Source: Bacillota bacterium (lineage in GTDB: Bacteria > Bacillota > Clostridia > Lachnospirales > Lachnospiraceae). From it: a DNA stretch of 64,000 nucleotides. Shown here one piece after another: positions 35,093 to 44,842 of this stretch. The first letter of the stretch is position 1. Each line of letters opens with the position of its first letter. A model generated the notes under the pieces. It was given only the letters and a program-made list of their open reading frames with translations. It was not told the origin of the DNA and made no database searches. Where the stretch lies: contig JAFAFU010000065.1 in assembly GCA_023423335.1 (NCBI GenBank), positions 101,419-165,418 of the forward strand, written 5' to 3'. A program made the translations under genes and the position numbers.

Positions 35093-37318
35093 TTACTCAA
35101 TTTCCAGTTCTTTTACAATGCGTATGATGTCTTTTATGGTTTTTCCCTTTTCCTTGTAATTAATCCAGTCATCCAAATCCGGCACATTGATAAAGGAATG
35201 ATCCTCCTGCTGCAGGAATATACTGCAGAAGGGAGCGGGGGTAACTCCATCCGTACCCAGTCCCGTGGTATAATTGATAATCAGGAGAAGGTCCTTCCTG
35301 CCGTCCTGGTTAATATCTCTAAAATCCATCTCCGAAATGCTGTGGCAGTCTCTTTGCCTAAGCCCCGGTAACCGGTAGAGAATATTTCCGGCGTTGTCGG
35401 TTAGAAACAGGATGAGTTCATAAATGCCCAGGCCCTTTCTTGTACCGGCAGCCACGTTCATCTTCCCCAAATCCTCCAGATCCAGCGTAAAGCTCCGGTC
35501 CGGGAAGAAGGTTACTCCATAAGCCGCCAGATCATTTATATTCAGACCAACCTTCCTGCCCTCAAGATAGCTTAAAACTGCGGCTATGCTGCCATGATTA
35601 CCGGCAGCATTGATCCCTTCCGCAAAACTTACCGCAGGGATAAATTCCATTCCTGACCGGAGATAAATATCGCAGGCAGAGTATAACTTTCCTGTCCCAT
35701 CCTCGTAATCCGCCAATACAACCAGATCCAGGGAGGAATTCCCGTCCGCATCAAGAAAGGCTGCTTCCCGTAGGGAGTGCAGGCTGTCCTGCCTGGCAGC
35801 GGGATACCGGTATATAATTTTATTCTCCTTATCCGTCAGATAAAGCTTCAGCTGCTTCTTACCCTGCTCCATAAGACCGGCAGGTACAAGATTTAGCTCT
35901 CCCCATTCCTCCAGGGCAACCTTCTGTGAGAAGTCCCGGTAAATCTCAATCCCCTCTGTGGCTGGTTCCTTTCCCCTGCTGATCATATCGAATATGTTTT
36001 CCATAATAACGAGAATATTATCATTCTGCTTCGTACGGTTAAGCTCCTCATAGAAGTTCTTATTATCCGTAAAGCCTGTTCCGTCCCAGGAATAGATTCT
36101 TACACAGACAAAAGGAATATCCCCATATTCCTGATCCGGATCCGTGTATTCCTCCATGATAATAATGTCCTCGATATCCGTCCTGGCACCATAACGAATC
36201 TCTCCGGAGCTGATGGTCTGGAAGGAGATGGCTCTGGTCTTATGAAAGATTCCCGCTTCCATCGGAGGAATCTTATAAATCACTTCCCCCTGCCCATTGA
36301 AAAGATAGTATACGGAAGCATTGACACCCTTTTTCCTTACAGTGCCTCCGAGGAACTCCGCCGGTCCGAAATCTTTGATTTCCAGCTGGAAGGAATGGTC
36401 CTTCATCGGTTCAAAACCGGTATCTGTAAGATCGTTCCGGGTAAGCACCCGCATCTCGGAGCCCAAGATACCATGGATCACCTTTCGGTCGTCAAACCCG
36501 GTTCTCCACCGGTCAATGGTAACCGGAAGTATCTTCGTGTCCTCCGTATTGGTATAGTATTTTATTACTGTTCCGTCAATCACTGCCGCCCAGAAGGTAT
36601 TGTCGGGACCTGCCATAATAATACCCTCGTTTACAGTAAATAAGCCGCGGATGCCTCCGGTAGTTACCGCTGCAGGGAAGCCGTCCAGGTCTTCTGTTTT
36701 ATAGGTAAGCTGGAAGGTATCCATAAATAGCCGGTAACCCTCCTTCGTATGCTCTTTAAATATTGCCTCCTGCTCTTCACTTTCAAATACTCCCAGCTCC
36801 GTCAGGGTATACTCAAGCTTCTCCTGCTTACCGGGCCGATAGATACCCTCAAAGGTAACCGCATTTTCCGGCATTCCGGCCATTTCACCGCTCATGACCA
36901 CTGTAATGGTATTTGCCGCTATTGTGAAGCTGAGCCCGAAACTCCCGTCCTGGTCCTCATAGGAGGCAATATTTTCATCCACCCCTGCCTCACCGGATAC
37001 CTCGCTGCTATTTCCTCCGTTATGGGCGGATATCTTAAACCAGAGAGCTCCGTTCTCCAATTTCTTGAGCACCATAATGGAACCTTCAAATTTCGTATCA
37101 CCGGTTCTCTCCCAGCTTCCTTCCCACCGAAACTCCTCCTTCTCCGGAGCCGGTCCCGGTGTCAGATCACCCTCCTGAGTAATGACCGGGAAGGAATTAT
37201 CCGGAGATACTTCCTTATGGGCAATCAGCTTTTGGACTGCAAAAACCACACCAAATAAAAGCATCGCAAATAGGAAGCCGATCAGTATACCAATCCATAA
37301 TAATTTTTTACTCTTCAT
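35093..37318 (-). CDS. Large membrane-anchored protein with FG-GAP/EF-hand-like motifs, function unknown
   Basis: 741 residues. A membrane helix (about 7-30) anchors a large extracytoplasmic part. Residues 60-190 form a distinct beta-rich domain (EGSWERTGDTKFEGSIMVLK). Calcium-loop-like stretches DADGNSSLDLVVLADYEDGT and DINQDGRKDLLLIINYTTG recall FG-GAP/VCBS repeats. No enzymatic motif was recognised. GGGAGG precedes the ATG. It may be a cell-surface protein; I do not know its role. Confidence 0.55.
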   Translation of the reverse strand: MKSKKLLWIGILIGFLFAMLLFGVVFAVQKLIAHKEVSPDNSFPVITQEGDLTPGPAPEKEEFRWEGSWERTGDTKFEGSIMVLKKLENGALWFKISAHNGGNSSEVSGEAGVDENIASYEDQDGSFGLSFTIAANTITVVMSGEMAGMPENAVTFEGIYRPGKQEKLEYTLTELGVFESEEQEAIFKEHTKEGYRLFMDTFQLTYKTEDLDGFPAAVTTGGIRGLFTVNEGIIMAGPDNTFWAAVIDGTVIKYYTNTEDTKILPVTIDRWRTGFDDRKVIHGILGSEMRVLTRNDLTDTGFEPMKDHSFQLEIKDFGPAEFLGGTVRKKGVNASVYYLFNGQGEVIYKIPPMEAGIFHKTRAISFQTISSGEIRYGARTDIEDIIIMEEYTDPDQEYGDIPFVCVRIYSWDGTGFTDNKNFYEELNRTKQNDNILVIMENIFDMISRGKEPATEGIEIYRDFSQKVALEEWGELNLVPAGLMEQGKKQLKLYLTDKENKIIYRYPAARQDSLHSLREAAFLDADGNSSLDLVVLADYEDGTGKLYSACDIYLRSGMEFIPAVSFAEGINAAGNHGSIAAVLSYLEGRKVGLNINDLAAYGVTFFPDRSFTLDLEDLGKMNVAAGTRKGLGIYELILFLTDNAGNILYRLPGLRQRDCHSISEMDFRDINQDGRKDLLLIINYTTGLGTDGVTPAPFCSIFLQQEDHSFINVPDLDDWINYKEKGKTIKDIIRIVKELEIE

Positions 37319-37367
37319 ATGTATTCCACCTCCCTCCCGCCGTTATCTCCTTCTAATTTACATTGGT

Positions 37368-40112
37368 TTATTTATTTCCTTCTGCCATCTTCTGCCGCAG
37401 GACCATCGGCAGAATCCCGCCATGGCGGTAATAATCCACGTCCACGGCAGAGTCAAACCGGACTAAGGCATCAAACTCGGTTACCCTGCCATTACCGGCC
37501 CTGGCGGTCACCCTTATGATATCCCTGGGCTTCACGTCCTCGGAAATGCCAATATCAAAGCTTTCTTCCCCGGTAAGGCCTAAGCCTTCCGCGGACATGT
37601 CCTTAAGGAACTGAAGGGGGAGTATCCCCATCATTACCAGATTGGAACGATGAATTCGTTCGAAGCTCTCTGCAAGCACCGCCTTCACGCCGAGCAGACT
37701 GGGGCCCTTTGCTGCCCAGTCCCTGGAGGAGCCCATCCCGTAATCCTTTCCGGCCAGAACCAGCAGACCGGTATCCTGCTCCTGGTACCTCCTGCAGGCA
37801 TCATAAATCGGCAGAACTTCTCCGGTCGGCCAATAAGTCGTATAGCCTCCCTCCGTACCAGGGGCAAGCTTATTCCGGATACGGATATTGGCAAAGGTTC
37901 CCCGCATCATCACCTCGTGATTTCCCCTTCTCGAGCCATAGGTATTAAAGCTCTTTCTCTCCACTCCGCGCTCCAGGAGATATTTTCCCGCAGGGGTATT
38001 CCTGCCGATAGCCCCTGCCGGGGAGATATGGTCCGTTGTGACCGAATCCCCGAAGCTTGCCAAAACCCTAAGCCGCTTTAAAGGTGCAATGCTGCCCGGT
38101 TCCTTTAACATACCCGTAAAGAACGGAGGATTCCGGATGTAGGTGGAGGTATCGTCAAATTCATATAAGCCGCCTTCCTTAACATCAATGGAGTTCCACC
38201 TTTTGTTATTGCCATAGACCGCCGCATATTCCTCGGAGAACAATTCCGGTTTTACAAATTCCTCCTCCAGCCTGGAGATCTCCTCTTTCACAGGCCAGAT
38301 ATCCGCCAGATAGACTTCCTTTCCATCCCGGCCGGTACCTAAGGGTTCCTTTGTAAGATCGATATTCATGGTTCCGGCTAGGGCATAAGCCACCACCAGC
38401 GGCGGGGAGGCCAGATAATTCGCTTTCACCCGGGAATGAATTCTGCCTTCAAAGTTCCGGTTCCCGGATAGGACGGAGGCGACCAGCAGGTCCTTCTCGG
38501 TGACGGCAGCACTGACCGGCTCCGGCAAAGGTCCGGAATTACCGATACAGGTCGCACAGCCATAGCCGATGGTCGCAAAGCCCAGCTGATCCAGATATTC
38601 CTGAAGTCCGGCAGCTTCCAGATAACGGGTTACCACCTTGGAGCCCGGAGCAAGGGAGGTCTTTACATGGGCAGGTACACGGAGTCCCTTCATTACCGCA
38701 TGCTTTGCCAGCAACCCTGCTCCCAGCATCACACTGGGATTGGAGGTATTCGTACAGGAGGTAATGGAAGCGATGACAACTGCCCCGGTCCCCATGACGC
38801 TTTCCCTTCCGTCGGGCATTGTCACCCTCATTTCTTTTGTTATCTCCTTCGCGGAAAGACCATGTCCCTGATTCCCATGGGCTGCCGTTAAGGAATCCAG
38901 AAAGGCTTCCTTCATTCTGCTTAAGGGAATCAGATCCTGGGGCCGCTTCGGACCGGATAAGGCGGTCTCTACGGTTGACAGATCCAGGTCGATTACATCC
39001 GTATATACGGCTTCCATATCATTATCATAAAACATTCCATTGGTTTGAAGATAAGCCCGGACGATCTCCACCTGTTCTTCTGACCGGCCGGTCAGCTTAA
39101 GATATTCCAGAGTCTCCTCATCCACCGGAAAAAAACCGCAGGTAGCTCCATACTCCGGAGCCATATTTGCAACCGTTGCTCTGTCAGCCGGAGTAAGGCT
39201 CTGGATGCCCTCGCCGAAATATTCCACGAATTTACCGACAACACCCTTGCTTCGCAGCAGCTGCGTAACCCTCAGGGCAAGATCCGTGGCAGTAGCACCC
39301 ACCGGCAGCTTTCCCGTCATACGTACTCCGATTACCTCCGGAAGGGGAAAATAAGATGGTTGTCCCAGCATGCCGGCCTCTGCTTCGATACCTCCGACCC
39401 CCCAGCCAAGTACTCCCAGACCGTTCACCATGGTTGTATGGGAGTCCGTTCCGACCAGGCTGTCCGGATATATTGTCCGGATACCGTCTTCTTCCTTCAT
39501 GAAGACTACCTGCGCCAGATATTCCAGATTCACCTGATGTACAATTCCGGTGGCCGGCGGAACCACCGTCAGTGTTCCAAAGGCGTTTTGCGCCCATTTT
39601 AAAAAACGGTACCGCTCGCTGTTCCGCTCAAATTCAAGCCTCATATTCTCCGATAAGGCCTCCGGACTTCCATAGCTGTCCACCTGAACCGAATGGTCGA
39701 TGACCAGGTCTACCCTGACCTCCGGATTAATCCGATCCAGCCCCCTGGAACCATGGCGGTTGCCTCTCCCGGCTGCAGCCGCCATGGCGGCTCTCATGGA
39801 AGCCAGATCCAACACGGCCGGGACTCCCGTAAAATCCTGAAGAATTACTCTGGCCGGTTTAAAGGGTACTTCCTCCTCACTTCCCCGGCTTTTGGTCCAA
39901 TCCGCAAGACTCCTTACGTGACTATCCGTAATAACCCTTCCGTCCCACAGGCGCAGCACCGACTCTAAAAGCACCTTGATGGAATAGGGAAGACGGACGA
40001 TATCATAGCCTTCTTTCTCTAAGGCGGCCAGATCATAGTATTCATAACTTCCGCCTTTTACCGTCATTTGCTTTCTTGCAATTTCTTTATAGGATTTTTT
40101 CCTGTCTGCCAT
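37368..40112 (-). CDS. acnA: Aconitate hydratase (AcnA type)
   Basis: 914 residues. The three cluster cysteines are visible in SCTNTSNPS and GYGCATCIGNSGPLPEP; the Arg-rich block and the swivel domain (GDSVTTDHISPAGAIG ... GKDYGMGSSRDWAAKGP) complete the IRP1/AcnA layout. The enzyme converts citrate to isocitrate through a [4Fe-4S] centre. The ATG at 40112 follows GAGGTG at 6 nt; a GTG at 40121 is part of that site and is rejected. No other citrate-cycle gene is close by. Confidence 0.96.
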   Translation of the reverse strand: MADRKKSYKEIARKQMTVKGGSYEYYDLAALEKEGYDIVRLPYSIKVLLESVLRLWDGRVITDSHVRSLADWTKSRGSEEEVPFKPARVILQDFTGVPAVLDLASMRAAMAAAAGRGNRHGSRGLDRINPEVRVDLVIDHSVQVDSYGSPEALSENMRLEFERNSERYRFLKWAQNAFGTLTVVPPATGIVHQVNLEYLAQVVFMKEEDGIRTIYPDSLVGTDSHTTMVNGLGVLGWGVGGIEAEAGMLGQPSYFPLPEVIGVRMTGKLPVGATATDLALRVTQLLRSKGVVGKFVEYFGEGIQSLTPADRATVANMAPEYGATCGFFPVDEETLEYLKLTGRSEEQVEIVRAYLQTNGMFYDNDMEAVYTDVIDLDLSTVETALSGPKRPQDLIPLSRMKEAFLDSLTAAHGNQGHGLSAKEITKEMRVTMPDGRESVMGTGAVVIASITSCTNTSNPSVMLGAGLLAKHAVMKGLRVPAHVKTSLAPGSKVVTRYLEAAGLQEYLDQLGFATIGYGCATCIGNSGPLPEPVSAAVTEKDLLVASVLSGNRNFEGRIHSRVKANYLASPPLVVAYALAGTMNIDLTKEPLGTGRDGKEVYLADIWPVKEEISRLEEEFVKPELFSEEYAAVYGNNKRWNSIDVKEGGLYEFDDTSTYIRNPPFFTGMLKEPGSIAPLKRLRVLASFGDSVTTDHISPAGAIGRNTPAGKYLLERGVERKSFNTYGSRRGNHEVMMRGTFANIRIRNKLAPGTEGGYTTYWPTGEVLPIYDACRRYQEQDTGLLVLAGKDYGMGSSRDWAAKGPSLLGVKAVLAESFERIHRSNLVMMGILPLQFLKDMSAEGLGLTGEESFDIGISEDVKPRDIIRVTARAGNGRVTEFDALVRFDSAVDVDYYRHGGILPMVLRQKMAEGNK

Positions 40113-40149
40113 TCCTATCACCTCATAAGTTTTTTATCTGCTTTCTCCA

Positions 40150-40893
40150 TCATATCCTGAAATTATTCAGATACTCTGACGCAGAACGGTTCATTTCCAA
40201 ACAGAAATCTGACATATATTTGCGCTTGCAGAAGGATTTAAGATATTCATTCATATCCCTGCCGGGCAATCCTGCCTTCTCATGGCGGATCTGGTGCATC
40301 CGGTCATGGTCCTCCTTCGTGAGCCTGTGATATCGGTTTTCGAACACGATATACTCCCTCTCAAACCGGACCGGCTTCTTCCTCTCCTTCTGACTTTCTT
40401 CCGGATATCCATATACCACCATGGCAGCCGGCAGGACATAGTCCGGCAGACCGAGCAGCTCCCTGACCTCCTCACAGTTCTCGATGATATCACCGATATA
40501 ACAGGAACCGATGTCAAAAGATTGTGCCGCAACCACGGTATTCTGCGCAGCAATGATTGCATCGGCACAGGCCAGCATAATATCGCCCTCCCCAGGTTTC
40601 CTTGGATTACAGTCCCCATAGTAAAAGGCATCATACCATTTCTGGTAATCCGCCAGAAATACCAGAACCAGCGGTGCCTTGGCAATAAACGGCTGGTTAT
40701 CGCAGGTTACTGCCAGCTTATCCTTTCGTTCCTGATCCGTAATATCCAATATGCTATAGAGCATCATAGCACCTGCCGTAGGTGCTTCCAGGGCCGCTCT
40801 GATTATTTCATCCTTGATCTCCTTACTAATCGGTCTATCCTCAAATATCCTGACGGATTTTCTGGCGAGCAGCTGTTTCATCACTTCATTCAT
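40150..40893 (-). CDS. Nitroreductase-family FMN oxidoreductase
   Basis: 247 residues. The N-terminal R-x-S-x-R motif (LLARKSVRIFEDRPI) and the block EAPTAGAMMLYSI bind FMN; the centre AAQSFDIGSCYIGDI and LPAAMVVYGYPEE are family-typical. It likely reduces quinones or nitro compounds with NAD(P)H. AGGAGG lies 9 nt before the ATG. The promoter is overlapped by an inverted repeat, which suggests repressor control. Confidence 0.88.
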   Translation of the reverse strand: MNEVMKQLLARKSVRIFEDRPISKEIKDEIIRAALEAPTAGAMMLYSILDITDQERKDKLAVTCDNQPFIAKAPLVLVFLADYQKWYDAFYYGDCNPRKPGEGDIMLACADAIIAAQNTVVAAQSFDIGSCYIGDIIENCEEVRELLGLPDYVLPAAMVVYGYPEESQKERKKPVRFEREYIVFENRYHRLTKEDHDRMHQIRHEKAGLPGRDMNEYLKSFCKRKYMSDFCLEMNRSASEYLNNFRI

Positions 40894-40911
40894 GGGTTCT
40901 TCCCTCCTATT

Positions 40912-40960
40912 GATTAATGTGTATACTTTATATGATACATTAATCCAATCGGATTGCCAA
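40912..40960 (-). promoter_or_regulatory. Nitroreductase promoter with overlapping inverted-repeat operator
   Basis: Minus strand TTGGCA (40960-40955), 17-nt spacer, TATCAT (40937-40932). A perfect inverted repeat GATTAATGT (40912-40920) / ACATTAATC (40937-40945), 16 nt apart, surrounds the -10. Repressor of unknown family expected. Confidence 0.65.
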
Positions 40961-41021
40961 TGTCTTTCGGATTGCAGGTAACTTCCAACCTCTGCTTTAT
41001 CTTGGCTCTGTCCTTTTCGGA

Positions 41022-41864
41022 TTATTTGGCAGGTTCAAGTCCCGGAAAGTCCTTCCATATGTTCTTCTCCGGGAGCATATAATCCGTAATATCCGTATAG
41101 GGTACCTCATATAAGGCATATCCGCCAACGACAAAAGGAACTTCAATCCCAATTCCCAGAGACTCCTCTGTAAAGTAACTATAGTATGGGGTATAGACTC
41201 CTGCCCTGTCTGCATCCGATAATCCCTCCCTACTAATGGAATGAAACTCCTCCTCCAGCAGATCCTCCAGCCCTTGATCCGCCTCAAGGGGACCTATATA
41301 TTTACTGTATGCAATAAAGGCGGCAACAAAGTTGTCATTTATGTCGACAACATCCTTTAGCTTAATTCTGGTTGCCTGGTCAACATCGATATTAGTGGAA
41401 TAGAAGGTATGGTTCGGATGGGCAGCTCCGGGATAATAGGAATATCCGATAAACTTGATGCTGAGTAAATCGGTCCCCTGAAAAGATACCTCATAATTAA
41501 CCTCCAGGGTGGCCTTTTCTGTCTTCGAGTCCTCCACATCCCTCATTGCATCCTCCCTGATAAACTCATTCATCTTCTCCTGCTTCTCCTGATCGGAAAG
41601 ACCGGTAATCTGAGGGTATTTTATAACGATCTTCTCATATTCATAGACCTCTTCCTTTATCTCATAGACCGTTGAATTCTTCCCTTCGGGATCCGTACTT
41701 TTATCCGTTGTATTGGTTTCCTCCATGGATGACACCGTAGGAACGGCCTCCGAAGCAGTTGCAGGGATATCACCCTCCATCGTCTGCTGATTCTTTCCTT
41801 TGCTGCAGGATATCGTAACCATGGGTACCATAAGTATCATGAATATAATTTTAATTCGCTTCAT
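41022..41864 (-). CDS. DUF3298-like lipoprotein
   Basis: 280 residues with a lipoprotein signal (IIFMILMVPMVTISC) and an extracytoplasmic domain. Residues 75-170 fit DUF4163 (YEKIVIKYPQITGLSDQEKQ), the rest DUF3298 (TNIDVDQATRIKLKDVVDIN ... FVVGGYALYEVPY). It is a paralogue of 33115-33996. Similar modules occur in RsiV-type anti-sigma proteins and in spore or wall proteins. No partner sigma gene of the ECF type is adjacent, so function is open. Confidence 0.7.
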   Translation of the reverse strand: MKRIKIIFMILMVPMVTISCSKGKNQQTMEGDIPATASEAVPTVSSMEETNTTDKSTDPEGKNSTVYEIKEEVYEYEKIVIKYPQITGLSDQEKQEKMNEFIREDAMRDVEDSKTEKATLEVNYEVSFQGTDLLSIKFIGYSYYPGAAHPNHTFYSTNIDVDQATRIKLKDVVDINDNFVAAFIAYSKYIGPLEADQGLEDLLEEEFHSISREGLSDADRAGVYTPYYSYFTEESLGIGIEVPFVVGGYALYEVPYTDITDYMLPEKNIWKDFPGLEPAK

Positions 41865-42020
41865 ATCCCTATCTCTCCTAATTTAATTTCTGTCCAGTCA
41901 CATGGATATATTTAACATTATTATATAATGAAAGACCGGAGAAAGTATATGATAAAATCCTTAAATTTTCTCTTCTTCTCATCTTTTTACCAATTTATTT
42001 CAATCTCCGGACAGAACGAA

Positions 42021-42059
42021 GGGCAAATTCCCGGAATATTCCCCTGGGATAATTTGCCC
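42021..42059 (-). other. Long hairpin downstream of sigG
   Basis: GGGCAAATT/AATTTGCCC (9 bp) encloses a second stem (TCCC/GGGA) and GGAATATTCC. It lies between the sigG terminator and the DUF3298 gene at 41022. No U-tract follows it directly. No gene was found elsewhere in the 276-nt gap. Confidence 0.55.
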
Positions 42060-42078
42060 GATCGTCCTTTCTATGAAA

Positions 42079-42106
42079 AATCAATTCATCCAAGGATGAA
42101 ATGATT
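42079..42106 (-). terminator. sigG terminator
   Basis: A 13-bp stem with one mismatch (AATCATTTCATCC / GGATGAATTGATT) and a tiny TT loop, followed by TTTC on the minus strand, 34 nt after the sigG stop. Confidence 0.65.
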
Positions 42107-42140
42107 ATCGCTTTTCCCATATTGTTTACGGAAAAAAGCT

Positions 42141-42917
42141 TTATACCAGATAGTTTCTCATATTCTTAAGCGCCGACTTCTCCAAGCGGCTTACCTGAGC
42201 CTGGGAGATATTAATTTCCTTAGCTACCTCCATCTGGGTCTTTCCTTCGAAGAATCTCAGCTTGATGATATTATGCTCCCTTGGAGACAGCTTCTCCATC
42301 GCTTCCTTCAGAGAAATCTCCTCAATCCAGTTCTCCTCCCGGTTCTTCTTGTCGCTGACCTGATCCATGATATAAAGGGCATCTCCTCCCTCGACATAGA
42401 CAGGGTCATAGAGGGAAACCGGACTTTGGATGGCATCAAGCGCATAGACAATATCCTCCTTGCTGATTCCGATTTCAGCGGCAATCTCGCTGATGGTCGG
42501 CTCCTTCTCATTCTTTTTTACTAAGGCTTCCTTCGCATAAATCGCCTTATATGCCGTATCACGTAAGGACCGGCTGACCCGGATCGCATTATTGTCCCTC
42601 AGGTATCTCCGGATTTCTCCGATAATCATAGGCACTGCATAGGTAGAGAACTTGACATTCTGTGTTATATCAAAATTATCGATTGCCTTCATCAGCCCGA
42701 TGCAGCCAATCTGAAATAAATCATCCACATTTTCATTGCTGTTGGAAAATCTTTGGATAATGGAAAGCACCAGCCTCAAATTCCCTTTGATATAGAGCTC
42801 TCTTGCTTCCTTATCCCCGTTTAATATTTTTTGAAACAATTCTTCCTTTTCACTGTTTTTTAACAATGGCAGCTTAGATGTATTCACACCGCAAATCTCA
42901 ACCTTATAAAGAGCCAT
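42141..42917 (-). CDS. sigG: RNA polymerase sigma-G (forespore)
   Basis: 258 residues of the sigma-70 family without region 1. Region 2 (NLRLVLSIIQRFSNSNENVD ... QIGCIGLMKAIDNFDITQNV), region 3 and region 4 (TQMEVAKEINISQAQVSRLE) are complete. The N-terminus MALYKVEICGVNTSKLPLL is the sigma-G signature, including the CGVNT motif. It directs late forespore transcription. It follows sigE by 147 nt, where a sigma-F/G promoter is expected; a GTATA-N15-GTGAATCAT candidate is weak. Confidence 0.96.
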   Translation of the reverse strand: MALYKVEICGVNTSKLPLLKNSEKEELFQKILNGDKEARELYIKGNLRLVLSIIQRFSNSNENVDDLFQIGCIGLMKAIDNFDITQNVKFSTYAVPMIIGEIRRYLRDNNAIRVSRSLRDTAYKAIYAKEALVKKNEKEPTISEIAAEIGISKEDIVYALDAIQSPVSLYDPVYVEGGDALYIMDQVSDKKNREENWIEEISLKEAMEKLSPREHNIIKLRFFEGKTQMEVAKEINISQAQVSRLEKSALKNMRNYLV

Positions 42918-43064
42918 GACGAAACCTCCGAATCATTGTCATTAACACGGACCATAGGCTGCCTGATAAGCACAGTTTTTGTGATTCGTGTCAGTAGAAA
43001 TGATTCACTTTTTACTACCTCTTTATACGACCTGCCTGCAAGAAATGTTTACCAAATAAGGTTG

Positions 43065-43805
43065 TTATTCAAAACGTACCATTTCTTTTTTCAGTCTTTT
43101 TATTATTTTTTTCTCCAGCCTGGAAATATAAGATTGGGAGATACCCAGCAAATCAGCGACCTCCTTCTGGGTTCTTTCATTTCCGTCATCGGTATTCAGT
43201 CCGAATCTCAGATCAACAATAATTCTTTCCCGTTCGGAAAGCTTTGACAGGGCTTTTCTGAGAAGCTTCCGGTCCACTTCCTCTTCGATGTTACGGTATA
43301 TCACATCCTCCTCTGTCCCGAGAATATCGGACAGCAGCAGTTCATTCCCGTCCCAGTCCACATTCAGAGGTTCGTCGATGGAGACCTCCAGCTTGGTTTT
43401 ATTATTCCTTCTCAGATACATCAGAATCTCATTCTCGATGCAACGGGAGGCATAGGTTGCGAGCTTGATGTTTTTATCCGGATTAAAGGTATTGATTGCC
43501 TTGATCAGGCCAATCGTTCCGATGGAAATCAAATCCTCCACCCCAACTCCGGTATTATCAAATTTTTTGGCTATGTATACTACAAGTCTTAGGTTGTGCT
43601 CCACTAAAATTGCCTTCATTTCCCCGTCATGTTCCGTACCTAATTCTGCAATAACCTCAGCTTCCCTCACCGGATCCAGTGGCGGAGGCAGCACCTCGGC
43701 TCCACCAATATAGTGGATTTCCCCTTTTTGTCCAAATAGTATCGTCCTGATGTCCGGGATCATCCGAAACTGAAACTTGTTTTGTATTGATAACTTTAAA
43801 AGCAT
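43065..43805 (-). CDS. sigE: RNA polymerase sigma-E precursor (mother cell)
   Basis: 246 residues. The N-terminal pro-peptide (about 1-31) ends before EIHYIGGAEVLPPPL, matching the region where Bacillus pro-sigma-E is cut by SpoIIGA. Region 2 (NLRLVVYIAKKFDNTGVGVE, then DLISIGTIGLIKAINTFNPD) and region 4 (QKEVADLLGISQSYISRLEK) are intact. It directs early mother-cell genes. It lies directly after spoIIGA. Confidence 0.97.
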   Translation of the reverse strand: MLLKLSIQNKFQFRMIPDIRTILFGQKGEIHYIGGAEVLPPPLDPVREAEVIAELGTEHDGEMKAILVEHNLRLVVYIAKKFDNTGVGVEDLISIGTIGLIKAINTFNPDKNIKLATYASRCIENEILMYLRRNNKTKLEVSIDEPLNVDWDGNELLLSDILGTEEDVIYRNIEEEVDRKLLRKALSKLSERERIIVDLRFGLNTDDGNERTQKEVADLLGISQSYISRLEKKIIKRLKKEMVRFE

Positions 43806-43890
43806 AGCTAACCTCCCATTATTCCTTCATTGCGTGCATCCGTGTGTGAATAGTCTCGCGAAAAGATGCGAACCATTTTCATTTCTCCTG

Positions 43891-44805
43891 CTACAAAAGC
43901 TCCTTATGCAATATCACATGATATTCTTCCTTTGAAGAGAGCCTGTTATCACAGAAAGCCGCAGTAACCCCCTCGTTACAGATTGTTTCCTTTCCTGTAT
44001 CAATCAATACCTTATCCAGCTTAATCCCCAGCAGCATCCCGCTTTTACCCACCGACCGGTAAGGGATAAACCTAAGGCGCAATATACTTTCTGTTCCAAG
44101 CTTCCATTGACCGGTATCCAGCTCATTTCCCTCAAGGTAATGCTTCGCTTCCTCGATGTCCTTTGCAAGCTCCGGTGTCATCAGCCCATCCATCAGTGTA
44201 TTTTCGATTACCATAACCGGTTTCTTATGGATCGGATCACGGAGACAATTTCCGGTATCCATCAGTCCCCTGGTATGAATACTCCTGCCGTCCAATACCA
44301 GCTCTACCTCATAGGTCTCCGGGGCATTGCTCCGGTACCAGAAAAGCAGCCGGATAACCAAGAGCGTAACAATAGCAATCATTAGAAAGCTAAACCCGAC
44401 AAACTGCCATGGAATATTGCTGAAATTGATACGATTCCCCAAGTTAACCAGCGATAATCTCAGATTCGTATGATAATAGATTGAATTCATAAGTCCACCT
44501 ACAAAATATGTAATCAGATTTAATACGATAAATTGCTTCAGCAGATCAGCGAGTTTCATTCTTCCGAAAGCAATGAGTATCATCAGTACCCCGCCGGCTC
44601 CATAGAGAATAAGCACTTTAATCATCACATTCAGCCAGGGGAAAATGCCTGCGAGAACTGCCGCGGCACCACCGACTGCCGATGCCAGAGCCGCCCGGAG
44701 GATTCTGCCGTTTTTCCGGTTCACCTTCTTTAACAGGAGGATCAGGATAAAGTCGAAACAGAAATTCAGGATAAATATAATATCCGGATAAACCTCTAGA
44801 TACAA
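43891..44805 (-). CDS. spoIIGA: SpoIIGA, pro-sigma-E processing aspartic peptidase
   Basis: 304 residues. Five N-terminal membrane helices (about 1-150) precede a cytosolic aspartic protease-like domain whose catalytic motif is GLMDTGNCLRDPIHKKPV. SpoIIGA cleaves pro-sigma-E next door on receipt of the SpoIIR signal. The start is TTG, 6 nt after GGAGG, giving MYLEVYPDIIFILNF. The leader is long and carries a TGTACA array. Confidence 0.93.
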   Translation of the reverse strand: MYLEVYPDIIFILNFCFDFILILLLKKVNRKNGRILRAALASAVGGAAAVLAGIFPWLNVMIKVLILYGAGGVLMILIAFGRMKLADLLKQFIVLNLITYFVGGLMNSIYYHTNLRLSLVNLGNRINFSNIPWQFVGFSFLMIAIVTLLVIRLLFWYRSNAPETYEVELVLDGRSIHTRGLMDTGNCLRDPIHKKPVMVIENTLMDGLMTPELAKDIEEAKHYLEGNELDTGQWKLGTESILRLRFIPYRSVGKSGMLLGIKLDKVLIDTGKETICNEGVTAAFCDNRLSSKEEYHVILHKELL

Positions 44806-44842
44806 TTTTCACCTCCATACAACAAGGTAAATCATCTTGCGT

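Noticed and set aside
42918..43064. Sigma-F/G promoter before sigG
   Set aside because: GTATA is present but the -10 match and spacing are weak; expected from biology but not supported well enough to list.
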